From Chitinophaga sp. S165 (GTDB taxonomy: Bacteria; Bacteroidota; Bacteroidia; Chitinophagales; Chitinophagaceae), in assembly GCF_003182155.1 (NCBI RefSeq), contig NZ_QGTG01000012.1, forward strand, positions 62,001 to 126,000: a stretch of DNA of 64,000 nt. The letters are read 5' to 3'. Of this stretch, positions 19,116 through 28,261 are shown one piece after another. The position numbers were made by a program, and so were the translations under genes. The notes below the pieces were generated by a model. That model saw only the letters and a list, made by a program, of their open reading frames with translations, was not told the DNA's origin and made no database searches. Position 1 is the stretch's first letter, and each line of letters opens with the position of its first letter.

Positions 19116-20188
19116 ACGTAAGGATTAAAAGTTAGGGGATTAGACAAGTCCAGTTTCAACTGTACATTAAATCGTTCTCCATCATTCCGGATGGTTAACT
19201 CGTGTTTCTGAAAATAAAGCAGTTCCAGTCTTTTCTTTACATTATTCAGTCCTAAACCTCTGAAGTCGTCGTTTTCAGTTTCATCTACGGCCCCGATGTT
19301 ATTCGCTACTGTCAATATCAGTTCGTTTCCCGACAGGTCTATCCTGATATCAATAAAGGTATCATTTATTCCTCCCTGTATACCATGCTTGAATCCGTTC
19401 TCAATGAATACTATTAATATAAATGGCGATATTCTTTGTGCACCCGGCTCACCGTTCATTTCAAATAAAATATGCGCGTTGCTTCCCGCGCGGAGTTTCT
19501 GGAGTTCTATATAGTTCCTGATGTACTGAATTTCTTTTTCCAGTAACACATGTTCTTCATTTGTTTCATAGGTCATATACCGCATTACTTCTGCCAGTTT
19601 TAACAACACGGCAGGAGTTTGGGCATCCTTCTTAAGGGCCAGAGAATAGATGCTATTCAGGCTATTGAACAGGAAATGCGGATTGATCTGTGTTTTAAGG
19701 AACAACAATTCGGCGTCCTTCTTTTTCTTTTGCGCCCGCACCTGATAATTCTCTGATTCCAATAATTTAAACCATGCACGGGAAAGTGTAATTAACGTTG
19801 TCAGTCCGATATAAACGATAGAGAACTGTGCCAGATCTGCAAGCTCATAATATGAAATGAAATAATAACCTGGCAAAAGATAGTCTATCGCCTTACCGAA
19901 TATAAAGGCAGTCAATAGCGCTGATAGTATCACCGTTATGCCTAATAACACAGCATACAACACATATCGTTTTCTGCTTAATAGCCAGGGGATCAACAGA
20001 TAGAGATTTAAATACACACCGGCCATTAATGGAAAATGGTATACCGCCGTATAGATCAGATCTATGCTTTTAATATCTTCTGCAGAGAACAAGTGAAGCA
20101 GGTAGTAATAGGATAAACACCAAAACAAGATATGTTGTAATATCTTGTTTTGAGCGAGTATTTTTAAGATGTTCATTAGCCGGTTCAC
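19112..20188 (-). CDS. LytS/AlgZ-type membrane histidine kinase
   Basis: The protein has 358 residues from a GTG at 20188; an ATG at 20176 would give 354. Four or so membrane helices fill residues 15-150. Then comes a short coiled segment and the His_kinase domain with QINPHFLFNSLNSIYSL, where the His is the phosphorylation site, and an ATP-binding region (FILIVFIENGFKHG, then GLGLNNVKKRLELLY). It lies 4 bp after the lipoprotein gene and overlaps the response regulator by 4 bp. It is the sensor of a three-gene operon. Confidence 0.92.
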   Translation of the reverse strand: MNRLMNILKILAQNKILQHILFWCLSYYYLLHLFSAEDIKSIDLIYTAVYHFPLMAGVYLNLYLLIPWLLSRKRYVLYAVLLGITVILSALLTAFIFGKAIDYLLPGYYFISYYELADLAQFSIVYIGLTTLITLSRAWFKLLESENYQVRAQKKKKDAELLFLKTQINPHFLFNSLNSIYSLALKKDAQTPAVLLKLAEVMRYMTYETNEEHVLLEKEIQYIRNYIELQKLRAGSNAHILFEMNGEPGAQRISPFILIVFIENGFKHGIQGGINDTFIDIRIDLSGNELILTVANNIGAVDETENDDFRGLGLNNVKKRLELLYFQKHELTIRNDGERFNVQLKLDLSNPLTFNPYV

Positions 20189-20192
20189 AAAC

Positions 20193-20825
20193 TCAGATAG
20201 TTTTCTTAAAAGTTACGGGAGACATAAAAAAATCTTTGTTATCAGCATACTTCGTTACAAACTTCTGTAAATCTGCTGTTGAAGCTGTAATGACCTTATA
20301 GTAATCAAAATCCTCATGCTGGATCTTTATCCTGTTTTCACTTAAGAGCTTGTAAATTTGCTCACCATTAAAAAACGACAATTCAAAACCATTGCTACCT
20401 ATCTTAATTTTAGCGTATGAATGAACGGGCAGGTAATGGTCTTCCAGCAATTCATTCTTTTCCTTTAATGGGCCGGGATACAGATCAATATACAACTCAT
20501 TGTCCAATCGTACCAGGTTCAGTAAAAATTCCGCTTCCTTTCCCTTTTCGCTGCATGTGAGCAGATAGGTATTCCTGTTAATAAACTGGCTTTTAATGTT
20601 TTCCTGATCCTTTCTTTCTTTTGGGTCTTTGTACCGGGACAGCTGTTTCTCCATAAGATTTTCGATTTTCCAGGTATCTCCCGAACCGTCCGGATGCCAT
20701 GTCCCGAGGAGACGTGTATCGAATGTCAGGTCTTTACTGGTGTACAATGGATGCAGGGAGGTAATACAGCCCTGAAAGGCAAATGCTGCGAGCAAAATGA
20801 AGCATGATATGATAAACGTTCTCAT
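20193..20825 (-). CDS. Lipoprotein ahead of the LytS/LytTR pair
   Basis: The protein has 210 residues. A lipoprotein signal ends at FQGC, with Cys19 as the lipid-anchored residue, followed by ITSLHPLYTSKD. The rest is soluble, rich in beta strands (LLGTWHPDGSGDTWKI) and ends in FMSPVTFKKTI. Small lipoproteins starting TSLHPLY are common in this phylum but have no assigned function. It leads an operon with the kinase (4-bp gap), so it could feed a surface signal to the sensor; that is inference. Confidence 0.8.
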   Translation of the reverse strand: MRTFIISCFILLAAFAFQGCITSLHPLYTSKDLTFDTRLLGTWHPDGSGDTWKIENLMEKQLSRYKDPKERKDQENIKSQFINRNTYLLTCSEKGKEAEFLLNLVRLDNELYIDLYPGPLKEKNELLEDHYLPVHSYAKIKIGSNGFELSFFNGEQIYKLLSENRIKIQHEDFDYYKVITASTADLQKFVTKYADNKDFFMSPVTFKKTI

Positions 20826-21116
20826 TTTACAAAAGAATTTAGGTGAAGAATCTATTTCTCCTGCAAAGTAGATATCGGGCGGATCCCCTGGAAAAAAATA
20901 CGATAAACATCAGAAAACGGGGGATAAACTAAACGATCTGCTACACAATGATAAGGAAGATCCCGGCGCAGTATGAAAGAGTGTCCCTGAACTGCAAAAT
21001 TCGTATACTGAACTGCATATAAACTGCATAATGAGAGACCAAAATAGGCCCATGAGCTTACCAGACATGAGATATTCCCGCTAGAGCTTCCATATAGCTC
21101 TGATTTTACAAGGTTC

Positions 21117-21195
21117 ATACAAGCTTTATCTTACGTTCATCTTACGTTCAAAGACGTAAGATGAACGTAAGATAAAGCTTGTATAAAGCTTGTAT
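21117..21195. repeat. Perfect 31-bp palindrome with nested direct repeats
   Basis: The left arm at 21117-21147 and the right arm at 21154-21184 are exact reverse complements of 31 bases around a 6-base loop. The left arm contains two tandem copies of TCTTACGTTCA (21129-21139 and 21140-21150). The right arm ends in a 13-base unit, ATAAAGCTTGTAT, repeated with a 2-base overlap at 21183-21195. There is no coding content. It lies in a 494-bp gene-free stretch (20826-21319); the first 290 bp of that stretch show nothing. It could be a REP- or MITE-like element or a strong bidirectional terminator. Confidence 0.75.
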
Positions 21196-21241
21196 AGTCC
21201 TGTTTTAGTTGACACTGTATAAGGAGCGAAGCGAAGCCCGA

Positions 21242-21300
21242 ACTAATATATAAAGAAAGTCCATATCAATTGAAGATATGGACTTTCTTTACATATTAGT
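21242..21300 (-). terminator. 26-bp hairpin downstream of the GH95 gene
   Basis: A 17-bp perfect stem (21251-21267 with 21275-21291) and a 7-base loop extend past one mismatch by 8 more pairs to 21242 and 21300. It lies 20 bp after the GH95 stop and is likely to end that transcript. It may be part of the same repeated element as the palindrome 50 bp away. Confidence 0.6.
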
Positions 21301-21319
21301 CAACATTCTTGGAAGGGAT

Positions 21320-24300
21320 TTATTGCATCTTGACGATGCGGATCGTTTTGGGATTGTCCGCCGACAGCAGGCGTACAAAATAGAAACCCCCGGTAAGATG
21401 TCCCAGATCAAGTACAAGCGATGTAGTGCCCTTAATAACTGTATTCCTGTATTGTATCCTTCCGTTCAGGTCTACGACTTCTACTGCATTATAAGAGCCG
21501 TCTGTTCTGATATTGAAATTACGCTCGACCAGTGTAGGCCAGTAGGAAACTATATTCCCCTCTTCCGGCTTACTTGTTGCCACTGTATTTTTGGCGCCAG
21601 CGGACACCAGTGTTCCGGCCGGATAGGCCGTTTGTGAAGTACCTTTTTCCTGACCTGTCACGTTGAGTGAACCATCCAATGTATAGCGTGTGCCAGGCAC
21701 AGTATTGATCTGCCTTACTATATCTCCGTAACGTACATTACATACGCCACCTACTGTTGATGTAATGCCGGCCTTCACTAACCTGTTATTCGCCCATACC
21801 AGGGAATCTACCACGAAACCACCACGCGCCCTTAATCCACTGATAGACCCTGTAGCCCATACAGCAGGAAGCGCGGGCATCAGCTGGATCTCTCCATTCT
21901 GACTTTGCATCAGCATTTCATCAATGCCTGACACGGCCCCGAAATTGCCATCTATCTGGAAAGGAGGATGGGCGTCGAACAGATTATTGTAGGTCCTTTC
22001 AGGCGTTAACAACAACCTGATGAGATCATAGCAGTGATTACCGTCTTCCTGTCTTGCCCATAAGTTGATCTTCCACGCCAATGACCATCCTGTACTAAGA
22101 TCTCCTCTTTGCGTCAGTGTCGTTTTTACAGCATCAGACAATGCGGGTGTACCGCGTTTCGTGATCTGGTTACCAGGGAATGCGCCGTACAGATGGGAAA
22201 CGTGGCGGTGGTTATCTGTCGGATTATCCCAATCATTAAACCACTCCTGCAATTGTCCGTACTGACCGATCTTATTAGGCGGCAATTTTGCAATGGCAGC
22301 TTTGATCTGGCTGCGAAGTGCCGTATCCAGATTCAGCTTTTCTGAAGCCTGTACTGTTGAATTAAAGATATCGCGGATGATCTGGATATCCATTGTAGGC
22401 GCGAAACTCAAGGTAGCCCCACCATTAAAAGTATTTTCAGGAGAAGCACTGGGACAGGTAACAAGGTAGCCGTTACCACTCAACGTTTCAGTGACCATAC
22501 TACTCAGAAAAAACTGTGCCGAGGCTTTAATAGTTGGATAAACATCCGCCAGGTAAGTTACATCCTGGTTGAACAGGTAATGTTCCCACAGGTGTTTTGA
22601 CAACCATGCCCCCCCGGTAGGCCACAGTCCCCAGGGACCGTCTACCGGTGCGGTATGGTTCCAAAGGTCCGTCTGATGATGGGATACCCAGCCATTATTT
22701 ACACCCCAATGCGCCTGTGCGGTAAGCCTGCCCTGGGGTACCATACTCTTTACCTTTTCGATCAGTGGCGTGGCACATTCCGGAAGATTCGCAGATTCGG
22801 CCAGCCAGTAATTCATTTCAGTATTGATGTTGGTCGTATAGTTACTTCCCCACGGAGGACTCATCTGATCGTTCCAAACACCCTGCAGGTTTGCAGCCTG
22901 TGCTCCCGGTTGAGAGCATGAGATGAGCAGGTAACGCCCGAACTGGTAGTATAACTTCACCAGTGCCGGGTCATTAGAAATATTGAAAGTGGCAATACGC
23001 TGATTCGTCGGATACCCTGAGAATGCTGTATTAGCCGGACCGGGATTAAAGTTCACACGATTGAATAATTGCTGATAAGAAGTGATGTGGTCCTGCCTTA
23101 ACTGTGTATACGGCTTGAGATCAACATTCGTGAGGTATTGCGCAGCTCTCGCCACCTGATCGCCGCTTACGTTATTATAGCTATTGAAGTTTGTTCCTAT
23201 GACTATGGCGATGGTCGAGCTGTTTGCCCCTGTCACTGTGATGCCTGAGCCATTCGATGATATGGTACCACCATCATTCTTAATCTTTGCGCGTGATTGA
23301 AAGCGGATGGCGTCTGCTTCACCATTAAGCAGCAACACGTCATTACCTGCAACTGCAACACTGGCAGGCGTATGCGGTGTATTCATACCGGCAGTATAAG
23401 TTATCTTTCCCGGCTGATCGGCGGTGAGTCTTATAATGATCGCCTGATCAGGATAACTTGCGAAATACTCCCGCGTATAGTTAACACCATTATACAGGTA
23501 AGTAACTTTTGCAATGGCCGTTTTAAGATCGAGTTCCCTATAGTAATTGGTCGGCGTATGGCCTGGAAAGTTCAGCGTCAGGTTACCTACAGGCTGATAT
23601 ACCTGGTTACCGGAACTGATCATATTACTGTTTACAAGAGCGTCGGCACCTGTATAGTTTCCGGAGAATACCCTGTTCCTCGCTTCCGCCAGTGAGTTTG
23701 CAGCTCCGTTCTTATTGTTGGCGCCGGGGCTTCCGCTCCATACAGTACCCTCGTTCAGACCGATCCTTTCCTGTGCAATATTGCCATAGATCATTCCTCC
23801 CATACGTCCGTTACCAATAGGCAATGCATTGGTAAATTCGGAACCGGATTCTGTATTGTACCACATGGTAAGATCGCCTACCTGTGGCAAGACGGGTGGG
23901 GTAATACCATTCATCTGCATGATCTCTTCGTAACTCAACACCCGGTTGTAAACCCTGATGTCGTCCAGCAGACCGCCAAAAGCTTCATTGCCATTGCTGG
24001 CAGAAACACCGAAGCGTAGCGGTGAAGTAGTATTCGTGACGGTTTGAGGGATGTTGATCTTTGTACCGGCGATTGCGCCATTAATATATGCGGCGAGATT
24101 ACCATTCTGAAAAGTAAAGGCAACATGCACCCAGGCGTTCGCCTGATAAGCATTGGCCAATACCAGGTCGGAATGATTTGCCTCACTTCCGATCCTTATC
24201 CATATTTCCCCGTTATTACGGAGCTTCACCGACCAGCCGGCAGTACCACTGGCGGGGAGTTTGTCGACCGGGATCTGGTACTTCACTGATGAAGCATTCA

Positions 24301-24580
24301 GCCAGAAAGCAACAGATATTACCTGGGATGAACCAATGGTTGTATTGGTGTTGACAAAATCGGACGTACCATTTAACAACAGTGCGCCATTGATCTTACC
24401 GCCTGTTGGTCGCCAGGCGCCTCCATTAAGGCTGCCGTTCTGATTATTGCCGGAATTATCAGCAGCTACAGTTCCGCTGCTTTCATCAAGCTTCCAATGT
24501 GCTACAGGTCCTGTGCTTTGTGCAGATACATGACTCCACACCACAGCATTGAGCAAAAATGCAAGTAATAGGTTTTTCAT
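21320..24580 (-). CDS. GH95 alpha-L-fucosidase with LamG domain, T9SS-exported
   Basis: The protein has 1086 residues. A signal peptide covers about 1-20 (SHVSAQ). A LamG/concanavalin-like domain covers about 22-225 (VAHWKLDESSGT, then GLLDDIRVYNRVLS). GH95 covers about 236-1000: WYNTESGSEFTNALPIGNGRMG at its start, then NTEMNYWLAESANLPEC in the catalytic barrel, and GSISGLRARGGF near its end. A T9SS sorting domain closes the protein (FNIRTDGSYNAVEVVDLNGR, GFYFVRLL). GH95 inverting enzymes remove alpha-1,2-linked fucose, and some members act on alpha-galactosides. It stands alone with its own terminator. Confidence 0.92.
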   Translation of the reverse strand: MKNLLLAFLLNAVVWSHVSAQSTGPVAHWKLDESSGTVAADNSGNNQNGSLNGGAWRPTGGKINGALLLNGTSDFVNTNTTIGSSQVISVAFWLNASSVKYQIPVDKLPASGTAGWSVKLRNNGEIWIRIGSEANHSDLVLANAYQANAWVHVAFTFQNGNLAAYINGAIAGTKINIPQTVTNTTSPLRFGVSASNGNEAFGGLLDDIRVYNRVLSYEEIMQMNGITPPVLPQVGDLTMWYNTESGSEFTNALPIGNGRMGGMIYGNIAQERIGLNEGTVWSGSPGANNKNGAANSLAEARNRVFSGNYTGADALVNSNMISSGNQVYQPVGNLTLNFPGHTPTNYYRELDLKTAIAKVTYLYNGVNYTREYFASYPDQAIIIRLTADQPGKITYTAGMNTPHTPASVAVAGNDVLLLNGEADAIRFQSRAKIKNDGGTISSNGSGITVTGANSSTIAIVIGTNFNSYNNVSGDQVARAAQYLTNVDLKPYTQLRQDHITSYQQLFNRVNFNPGPANTAFSGYPTNQRIATFNISNDPALVKLYYQFGRYLLISCSQPGAQAANLQGVWNDQMSPPWGSNYTTNINTEMNYWLAESANLPECATPLIEKVKSMVPQGRLTAQAHWGVNNGWVSHHQTDLWNHTAPVDGPWGLWPTGGAWLSKHLWEHYLFNQDVTYLADVYPTIKASAQFFLSSMVTETLSGNGYLVTCPSASPENTFNGGATLSFAPTMDIQIIRDIFNSTVQASEKLNLDTALRSQIKAAIAKLPPNKIGQYGQLQEWFNDWDNPTDNHRHVSHLYGAFPGNQITKRGTPALSDAVKTTLTQRGDLSTGWSLAWKINLWARQEDGNHCYDLIRLLLTPERTYNNLFDAHPPFQIDGNFGAVSGIDEMLMQSQNGEIQLMPALPAVWATGSISGLRARGGFVVDSLVWANNRLVKAGITSTVGGVCNVRYGDIVRQINTVPGTRYTLDGSLNVTGQEKGTSQTAYPAGTLVSAGAKNTVATSKPEEGNIVSYWPTLVERNFNIRTDGSYNAVEVVDLNGRIQYRNTVIKGTTSLVLDLGHLTGGFYFVRLLSADNPKTIRIVKMQ

Positions 24581-24832
24581 AGTTATTATATTTAATCATG
24601 GATGTAAGACTTTCGTCTTATTGGTTTTCATAGTAATGGATTTCATTATGGGCCAACTGAAATAAATATACGTTCTCTTTTATGGGTTTTGTAAAAGATA
24701 GAGTATAGGTATTTTTGATAGTTATAGGGCAAGTTAATGGTAAAAAAAAGAATATTGTAACCCTTACGATGTTAACTTTTCTTTTGTCCTGTCTGGCAGG
24801 ATATAAAGGCATTGTTCATATCGTTATTGTGT

Positions 24833-24864
24833 TTTGTTAAATGATCAGGAAGTTATTACATTTG
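24833..24864 (+). promoter_or_regulatory. Bacteroidota -33/-7 promoter
   Basis: TTTG (24833-24836), a 20-base spacer and TACATTTG (24857-24864) match the Bacteroidota promoter TTTG-N20-TAnnTTTG exactly. Transcription would start near 24871, about 270 bases before the outer-membrane protein gene. Confidence 0.65.
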
Positions 24865-25142
24865 CTTTAAGTAATGTAGTAGCAAACAAGGAGTTAAATC
24901 AAAAACCAAGCCCCAGGCCATCAAATTATCAACCAAATTTTATGATCATGTGAAGTATAGACTTTCACGTCCCCTCAATCAGCAAAACACCACATTGTTC
25001 ACATTAACAAATATCAATATATACGTGAATAACATACTATGATTAAAAACGTACGACTGCTTTTTACAGGCGCCACCTCTTGTTGTAAAATAAACGGACC
25101 TGGTGCTCGTCTCACATTTTTAGAACCTAACAATTTTCCTTC
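24865..25142 (+). other. Long untranslated leader with a possible 35-codon upstream ORF
   Basis: This is the last half of a 562-bp gene-free stretch (24581-25142). The first half is AT-rich, with the promoter at 24833 and no gene. Within the leader, an ATG at 25039 opens a 35-codon frame whose TGA (25144-25146) overlaps the ATG of the outer-membrane gene in ATGA, as in translational coupling. The peptide has Cys-Cys and many polar residues and no clear family. It may be a chance frame. Confidence 0.35.
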
Positions 25143-25853
25143 ATGAAAAACAAACAACGACTAATGCCTACAAAAGCCGCATTGCTTTTTGTCCTCGTAC
25201 CTCTGATTGCCCTGATGCCGTTTATCACTTGTTCCGCTCAAACGTCTGAAGCCACAAAAGTGCCGGCAAAGAACAAAGCTTATACATTAAAGATCAGAAA
25301 AGGCGATTACTGGATCGGCGGAGGTTTAGGCCTGAGTGGCTCTGTAGCTCCTATGGGACAATATATCGGTACCGCGGCGACGCTATCTGCCAAAGGGGGA
25401 TATCATGTTATTGACAAATTATCGATCGGGGCCAGCCTGACAGCGGGTATCAGTATCTCCGACAAAAAGAGCAAGGGAATATATACCCGTGGCATCAGTA
25501 TGCTGGTCGGTCCTATTGTGCAGTACCAGATCCCTCTTTCAAAAACATTCTTCCTGTCGCCCATCATAGGCTATACCTGGGGGCCAATTAACGTGAAGTC
25601 CATGACCTCTCAGCCAGGTGCTCCTGAGGAGTATGTCAAAATAAAAGGGCATGCATGGTGCCAGCTGGCCGGTATAGGCCCCTTCTTTGAAGTAATACCG
25701 GAAAAAGCTAGTTTTGGAGCACAGATCCTGGTATCCTCGCTGCAACAGACTACTACACTCTACACCAATAGCGGTGAAGGTATTCCGGGCACCAAAGTTA
25801 AGGATGATAAATCCGGACCGGCGTTGAATGTTGAGTTCAGGCTACATTTCTGA
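25143..25853 (+). CDS. Outer-membrane beta-barrel protein
   Basis: The protein has 236 residues with a long signal region ending at TCSAQ (about residue 33). From residue 50 on, the sequence alternates in amphipathic strands (YWIGGGLGLSGSVAPMG, SIGASLTAGISIS) and ends in LNVEFRLHF, with a terminal Phe typical of outer-membrane barrels. It would form a small barrel of about 8 strands, in the OmpW/opacity-like class. The next gene begins 31 bp downstream, so they may share a transcript. Ligand and role are unknown. Confidence 0.8.
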   Translation: MKNKQRLMPTKAALLFVLVPLIALMPFITCSAQTSEATKVPAKNKAYTLKIRKGDYWIGGGLGLSGSVAPMGQYIGTAATLSAKGGYHVIDKLSIGASLTAGISISDKKSKGIYTRGISMLVGPIVQYQIPLSKTFFLSPIIGYTWGPINVKSMTSQPGAPEEYVKIKGHAWCQLAGIGPFFEVIPEKASFGAQILVSSLQQTTTLYTNSGEGIPGTKVKDDKSGPALNVEFRLHF

Positions 25854-25884
25854 TTATCCGAAAAAAAAGGGCGTAAACAGAGCT

Positions 25885-27039
25885 ATGTCAGCAAATAACG
25901 ATCAGTTTTATTCCAGATTGCCCGTCAATCGTATTCCACTCAGTGATCTGTTGACGGAAGATCATTTATTCTACAGTGTTCCTGACGACTGGTCTGTTAT
26001 TGTAACAGATATTAAGGGCTCTACCGCCGTAGTACAGGACGGATTGCACGAGACCGTCAATTTCATTGCCACCGGAAGTATTGTTGTAGTGCTGAATATT
26101 TGTTTTAAAGCCAATATTACCGTTCCCTTCTTTTTTGGAGGGGACGGTGCTTCTTTTATCGTCCCTCCCACTGTGAAAGACGCAGCCATGGGTGCACTTT
26201 TATTATACAGGGACCACACCCGGGAAAACTTCGATATTGAATTACGGGCAGGCACCGTTAGCGTCCGGGACATCTACGACCACGGACATGCTTTGCAGAT
26301 CACTAAATTCACCAGTTCCGGCAATTTTACTATCCCGATCGCATTAGGAAATGGGCTTAGTTACGCCGAAAAGCTTATCAAAGGAGACGATTACCTGTTT
26401 CCTGGCGAGGCCTTTCCCGGAGATGAACTGGACCTTAACGGGATGCAGTGCCGCTGGGACAAGATCAAACCACCGGAAAACCATTACGAGGTATTGAGCC
26501 TGATCGTTATGGCAACAGATAATGTCAGGCAGTCTGAAGCATTTCAGAAGGTCATTTCCTATATCGATGACATATATGGCACACCTGAGAAAAGGCAGCC
26601 TATCTCCATTTCAAAGCTCAAGCTTAAAGGTACTTTCACTAAACTGGGATCGCAAATACGCGCAAGGTTCGGGAGCGCAAAGCTTTTCAGGTACATACAG
26701 GCATTTTTCTCCAACACGGTTGCCTATATCTATTTCCAGACAAAAACCGGCCGGACTTATCTTAGCAGGCTGGTAGAGATGTCTGATACACTGGTGATTG
26801 ATGGTAAGATAAATACTGTCATTACCGGTACCGAGCAACAGCGATTGCTGCTGGACGACAAGCTGAACAGACTGGAGCAATCGGGAGAGATCCACTATGC
26901 CTTTTATGTCAGCAAAGAGTCGGTAATGTCCTGTTACGTCCGGGACCTGAAGGATGATCACATTCATTTTGTAGACGGCGCTGAAGGTGGATATACGAAA
27001 GCAGCCGGCGTTCTTAAACTAAAATGCAGAAAGGCATAG
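25885..27039 (+). CDS. DUF3095 family protein with class III cyclase-like core
   Basis: The protein has 384 residues from the ATG at 25885; an upstream start at 25828 would overlap the barrel gene. The N-terminal 190 residues look like a class III nucleotidyl cyclase fold: VTDIKGST with Asp42, then FFFGGDGASFIV with Asp87, 45 residues later, close to the 44-residue spacing of the two metal-binding Asp residues in adenylate cyclases, followed by IELRAGTVSV. The rest (190-384) is a helical region plus a C-terminal beta-rich part. There is no signal peptide, so it is cytoplasmic. The DUF3095 label is from memory of the family. Activity is unproven; the substrate-specifying residues were not identified. 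Confidence 0.7.
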   Translation: MSANNDQFYSRLPVNRIPLSDLLTEDHLFYSVPDDWSVIVTDIKGSTAVVQDGLHETVNFIATGSIVVVLNICFKANITVPFFFGGDGASFIVPPTVKDAAMGALLLYRDHTRENFDIELRAGTVSVRDIYDHGHALQITKFTSSGNFTIPIALGNGLSYAEKLIKGDDYLFPGEAFPGDELDLNGMQCRWDKIKPPENHYEVLSLIVMATDNVRQSEAFQKVISYIDDIYGTPEKRQPISISKLKLKGTFTKLGSQIRARFGSAKLFRYIQAFFSNTVAYIYFQTKTGRTYLSRLVEMSDTLVIDGKINTVITGTEQQRLLLDDKLNRLEQSGEIHYAFYVSKESVMSCYVRDLKDDHIHFVDGAEGGYTKAAGVLKLKCRKA

Positions 27040-27205
27040 TCCTGATTGTTCAAGTACTTAGTTGTCCACTTCAAGCCTTAATCTGTCCGGTTAACCCCGT
27101 CAACACTGTTCATCCTGTGACGGGAGCAATAACTTTGCAATAATAAGAGGCCATCACTGAAGATATAAAAAGGCACGTTTGTAACCAGCAGGAGAGAATT
27201 AACTA

Positions 27206-27213
27206 TATCTTTG
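27206..27213 (+). promoter_or_regulatory. Bacteroidota -7 box before the second LytS gene
   Basis: TATCTTTG is an exact TAnnTTTG match, 40 bases before the kinase start. TTTG at 27178-27181 could be the -33 element, although the 24-base spacer is long. It suggests a separate promoter for the kinase-regulator-AraC set. Confidence 0.5.
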
Positions 27214-27253
27214 GCCCAGGGGCTTCAGCATTCCCATAAAGCAATCAACAGTA

Positions 27254-28261
27254 ATGATGAATAAGCAAACATTTAAAGTATCACCCTGGATCATATGGGG
27301 TAGTTCCCTGCTCCTGGGTATACTTGCATCCCTGCCTAAGATGGCCGAGCGGCCATTTAATGCAATGGAAGCAATGGTCAACTCCGGAATAACATTCCTC
27401 TTTTCCATATTCGTTTGGTACTATAATATTTACACGCTGCCTACTTATTCCAAAAGGGACATTAACCGTGGTATGTCCATGTCCAGGTTAATGATCAGCC
27501 TTGTTATCGGGATGGGCGTTATGTTGCTGCTTGCTTATTTACAGCAGCTGCTGATATCCTATATGGAATTCGGTCCGGTAATGCTGATGGTAGAGGTAAG
27601 AGGCATACTCATTAGCCTTACCTTTTATATGTTCCTTCACCTGCTATATCAGAACTATCAGAACCAGCAGGTAGGCATAGAGCTGGAGCGTACAAAGGCG
27701 GATAACCTGGGGGCACAGTACGAGCTGCTCAAACAACAGGTGAACCCGCACTTCCTTTTCAACAGTCTTAATACACTGAAGACGATGATTGAAATGGAGG
27801 ATAAACAATCCGTAGATTTCGTACTGAAGCTTTCCGAGTTTTACCGCTTCACCCTCGAAAGCCGTAAACTGGACCTTATTCATCTGTCGGAAGAAATTGA
27901 TATATTGTCGTCCTATATGTTCCTGGTGAAGGCGAGATTCGAAGATGGCATCCATCTGACCAACAAGATAGAGCCGGCATACCATCAGTCAATGATCCCT
28001 CCGTTTACGTTACAGTTATTGGTTGAGAATGCGATCAAACATAACATCGTATCGCTGGAACGGCCTTTAGAGATCAGGCTTTATGTTGAAAACGATACCA
28101 TCGTGGTCGAGAATGATCTGCAACCTAAGATAGAATCAGAAGTATCGTTGAAGGTCGGACTGAATAACATCAGTGAGCGGTATAGTCATCTTCTGGAAAA
28201 AGAAATAGTGATCGAGGCAGACGAAAAAACCTTTAAAGTAAAACTACCCGTGATACAATGA
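27254..28261 (+). CDS. LytS-type membrane histidine kinase
   Basis: The protein has 335 residues. Four membrane helices fill about 8-130 (WGSSLLLGILASLP, ITFLFSIFVWYYNIY, MISLVIGMGVMLLLAYL, GILISLTFYMFLHLL). The His_kinase domain has QVNPHFLFNSLNTLKTM with the phosphorylated His, and the ATP-binding part has LQLLVENAIKHN and VGLNNISERYSHL. Its stop overlaps the start of the response regulator in ATGA. It is the second LytS/LytTR pair in the window; the two kinases are of the same family but clearly different in sequence. Confidence 0.92.
   Translation: MMNKQTFKVSPWIIWGSSLLLGILASLPKMAERPFNAMEAMVNSGITFLFSIFVWYYNIYTLPTYSKRDINRGMSMSRLMISLVIGMGVMLLLAYLQQLLISYMEFGPVMLMVEVRGILISLTFYMFLHLLYQNYQNQQVGIELERTKADNLGAQYELLKQQVNPHFLFNSLNTLKTMIEMEDKQSVDFVLKLSEFYRFTLESRKLDLIHLSEEIDILSSYMFLVKARFEDGIHLTNKIEPAYHQSMIPPFTLQLLVENAIKHNIVSLERPLEIRLYVENDTIVVENDLQPKIESEVSLKVGLNNISERYSHLLEKEIVIEADEKTFKVKLPVIQ

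Noticed and set aside
21129..21195. Possible CRISPR-like repeat array
   Set aside because: The repeats are two tandem 11-base units and a nested palindrome with no spacers and no cas genes.
24618..24812. Open frame of 64 codons on the minus strand upstream of GH95
   Set aside because: AT-rich, Phe/Ile/Thr-biased chance frame with no start signal; overlaps a likely promoter area.
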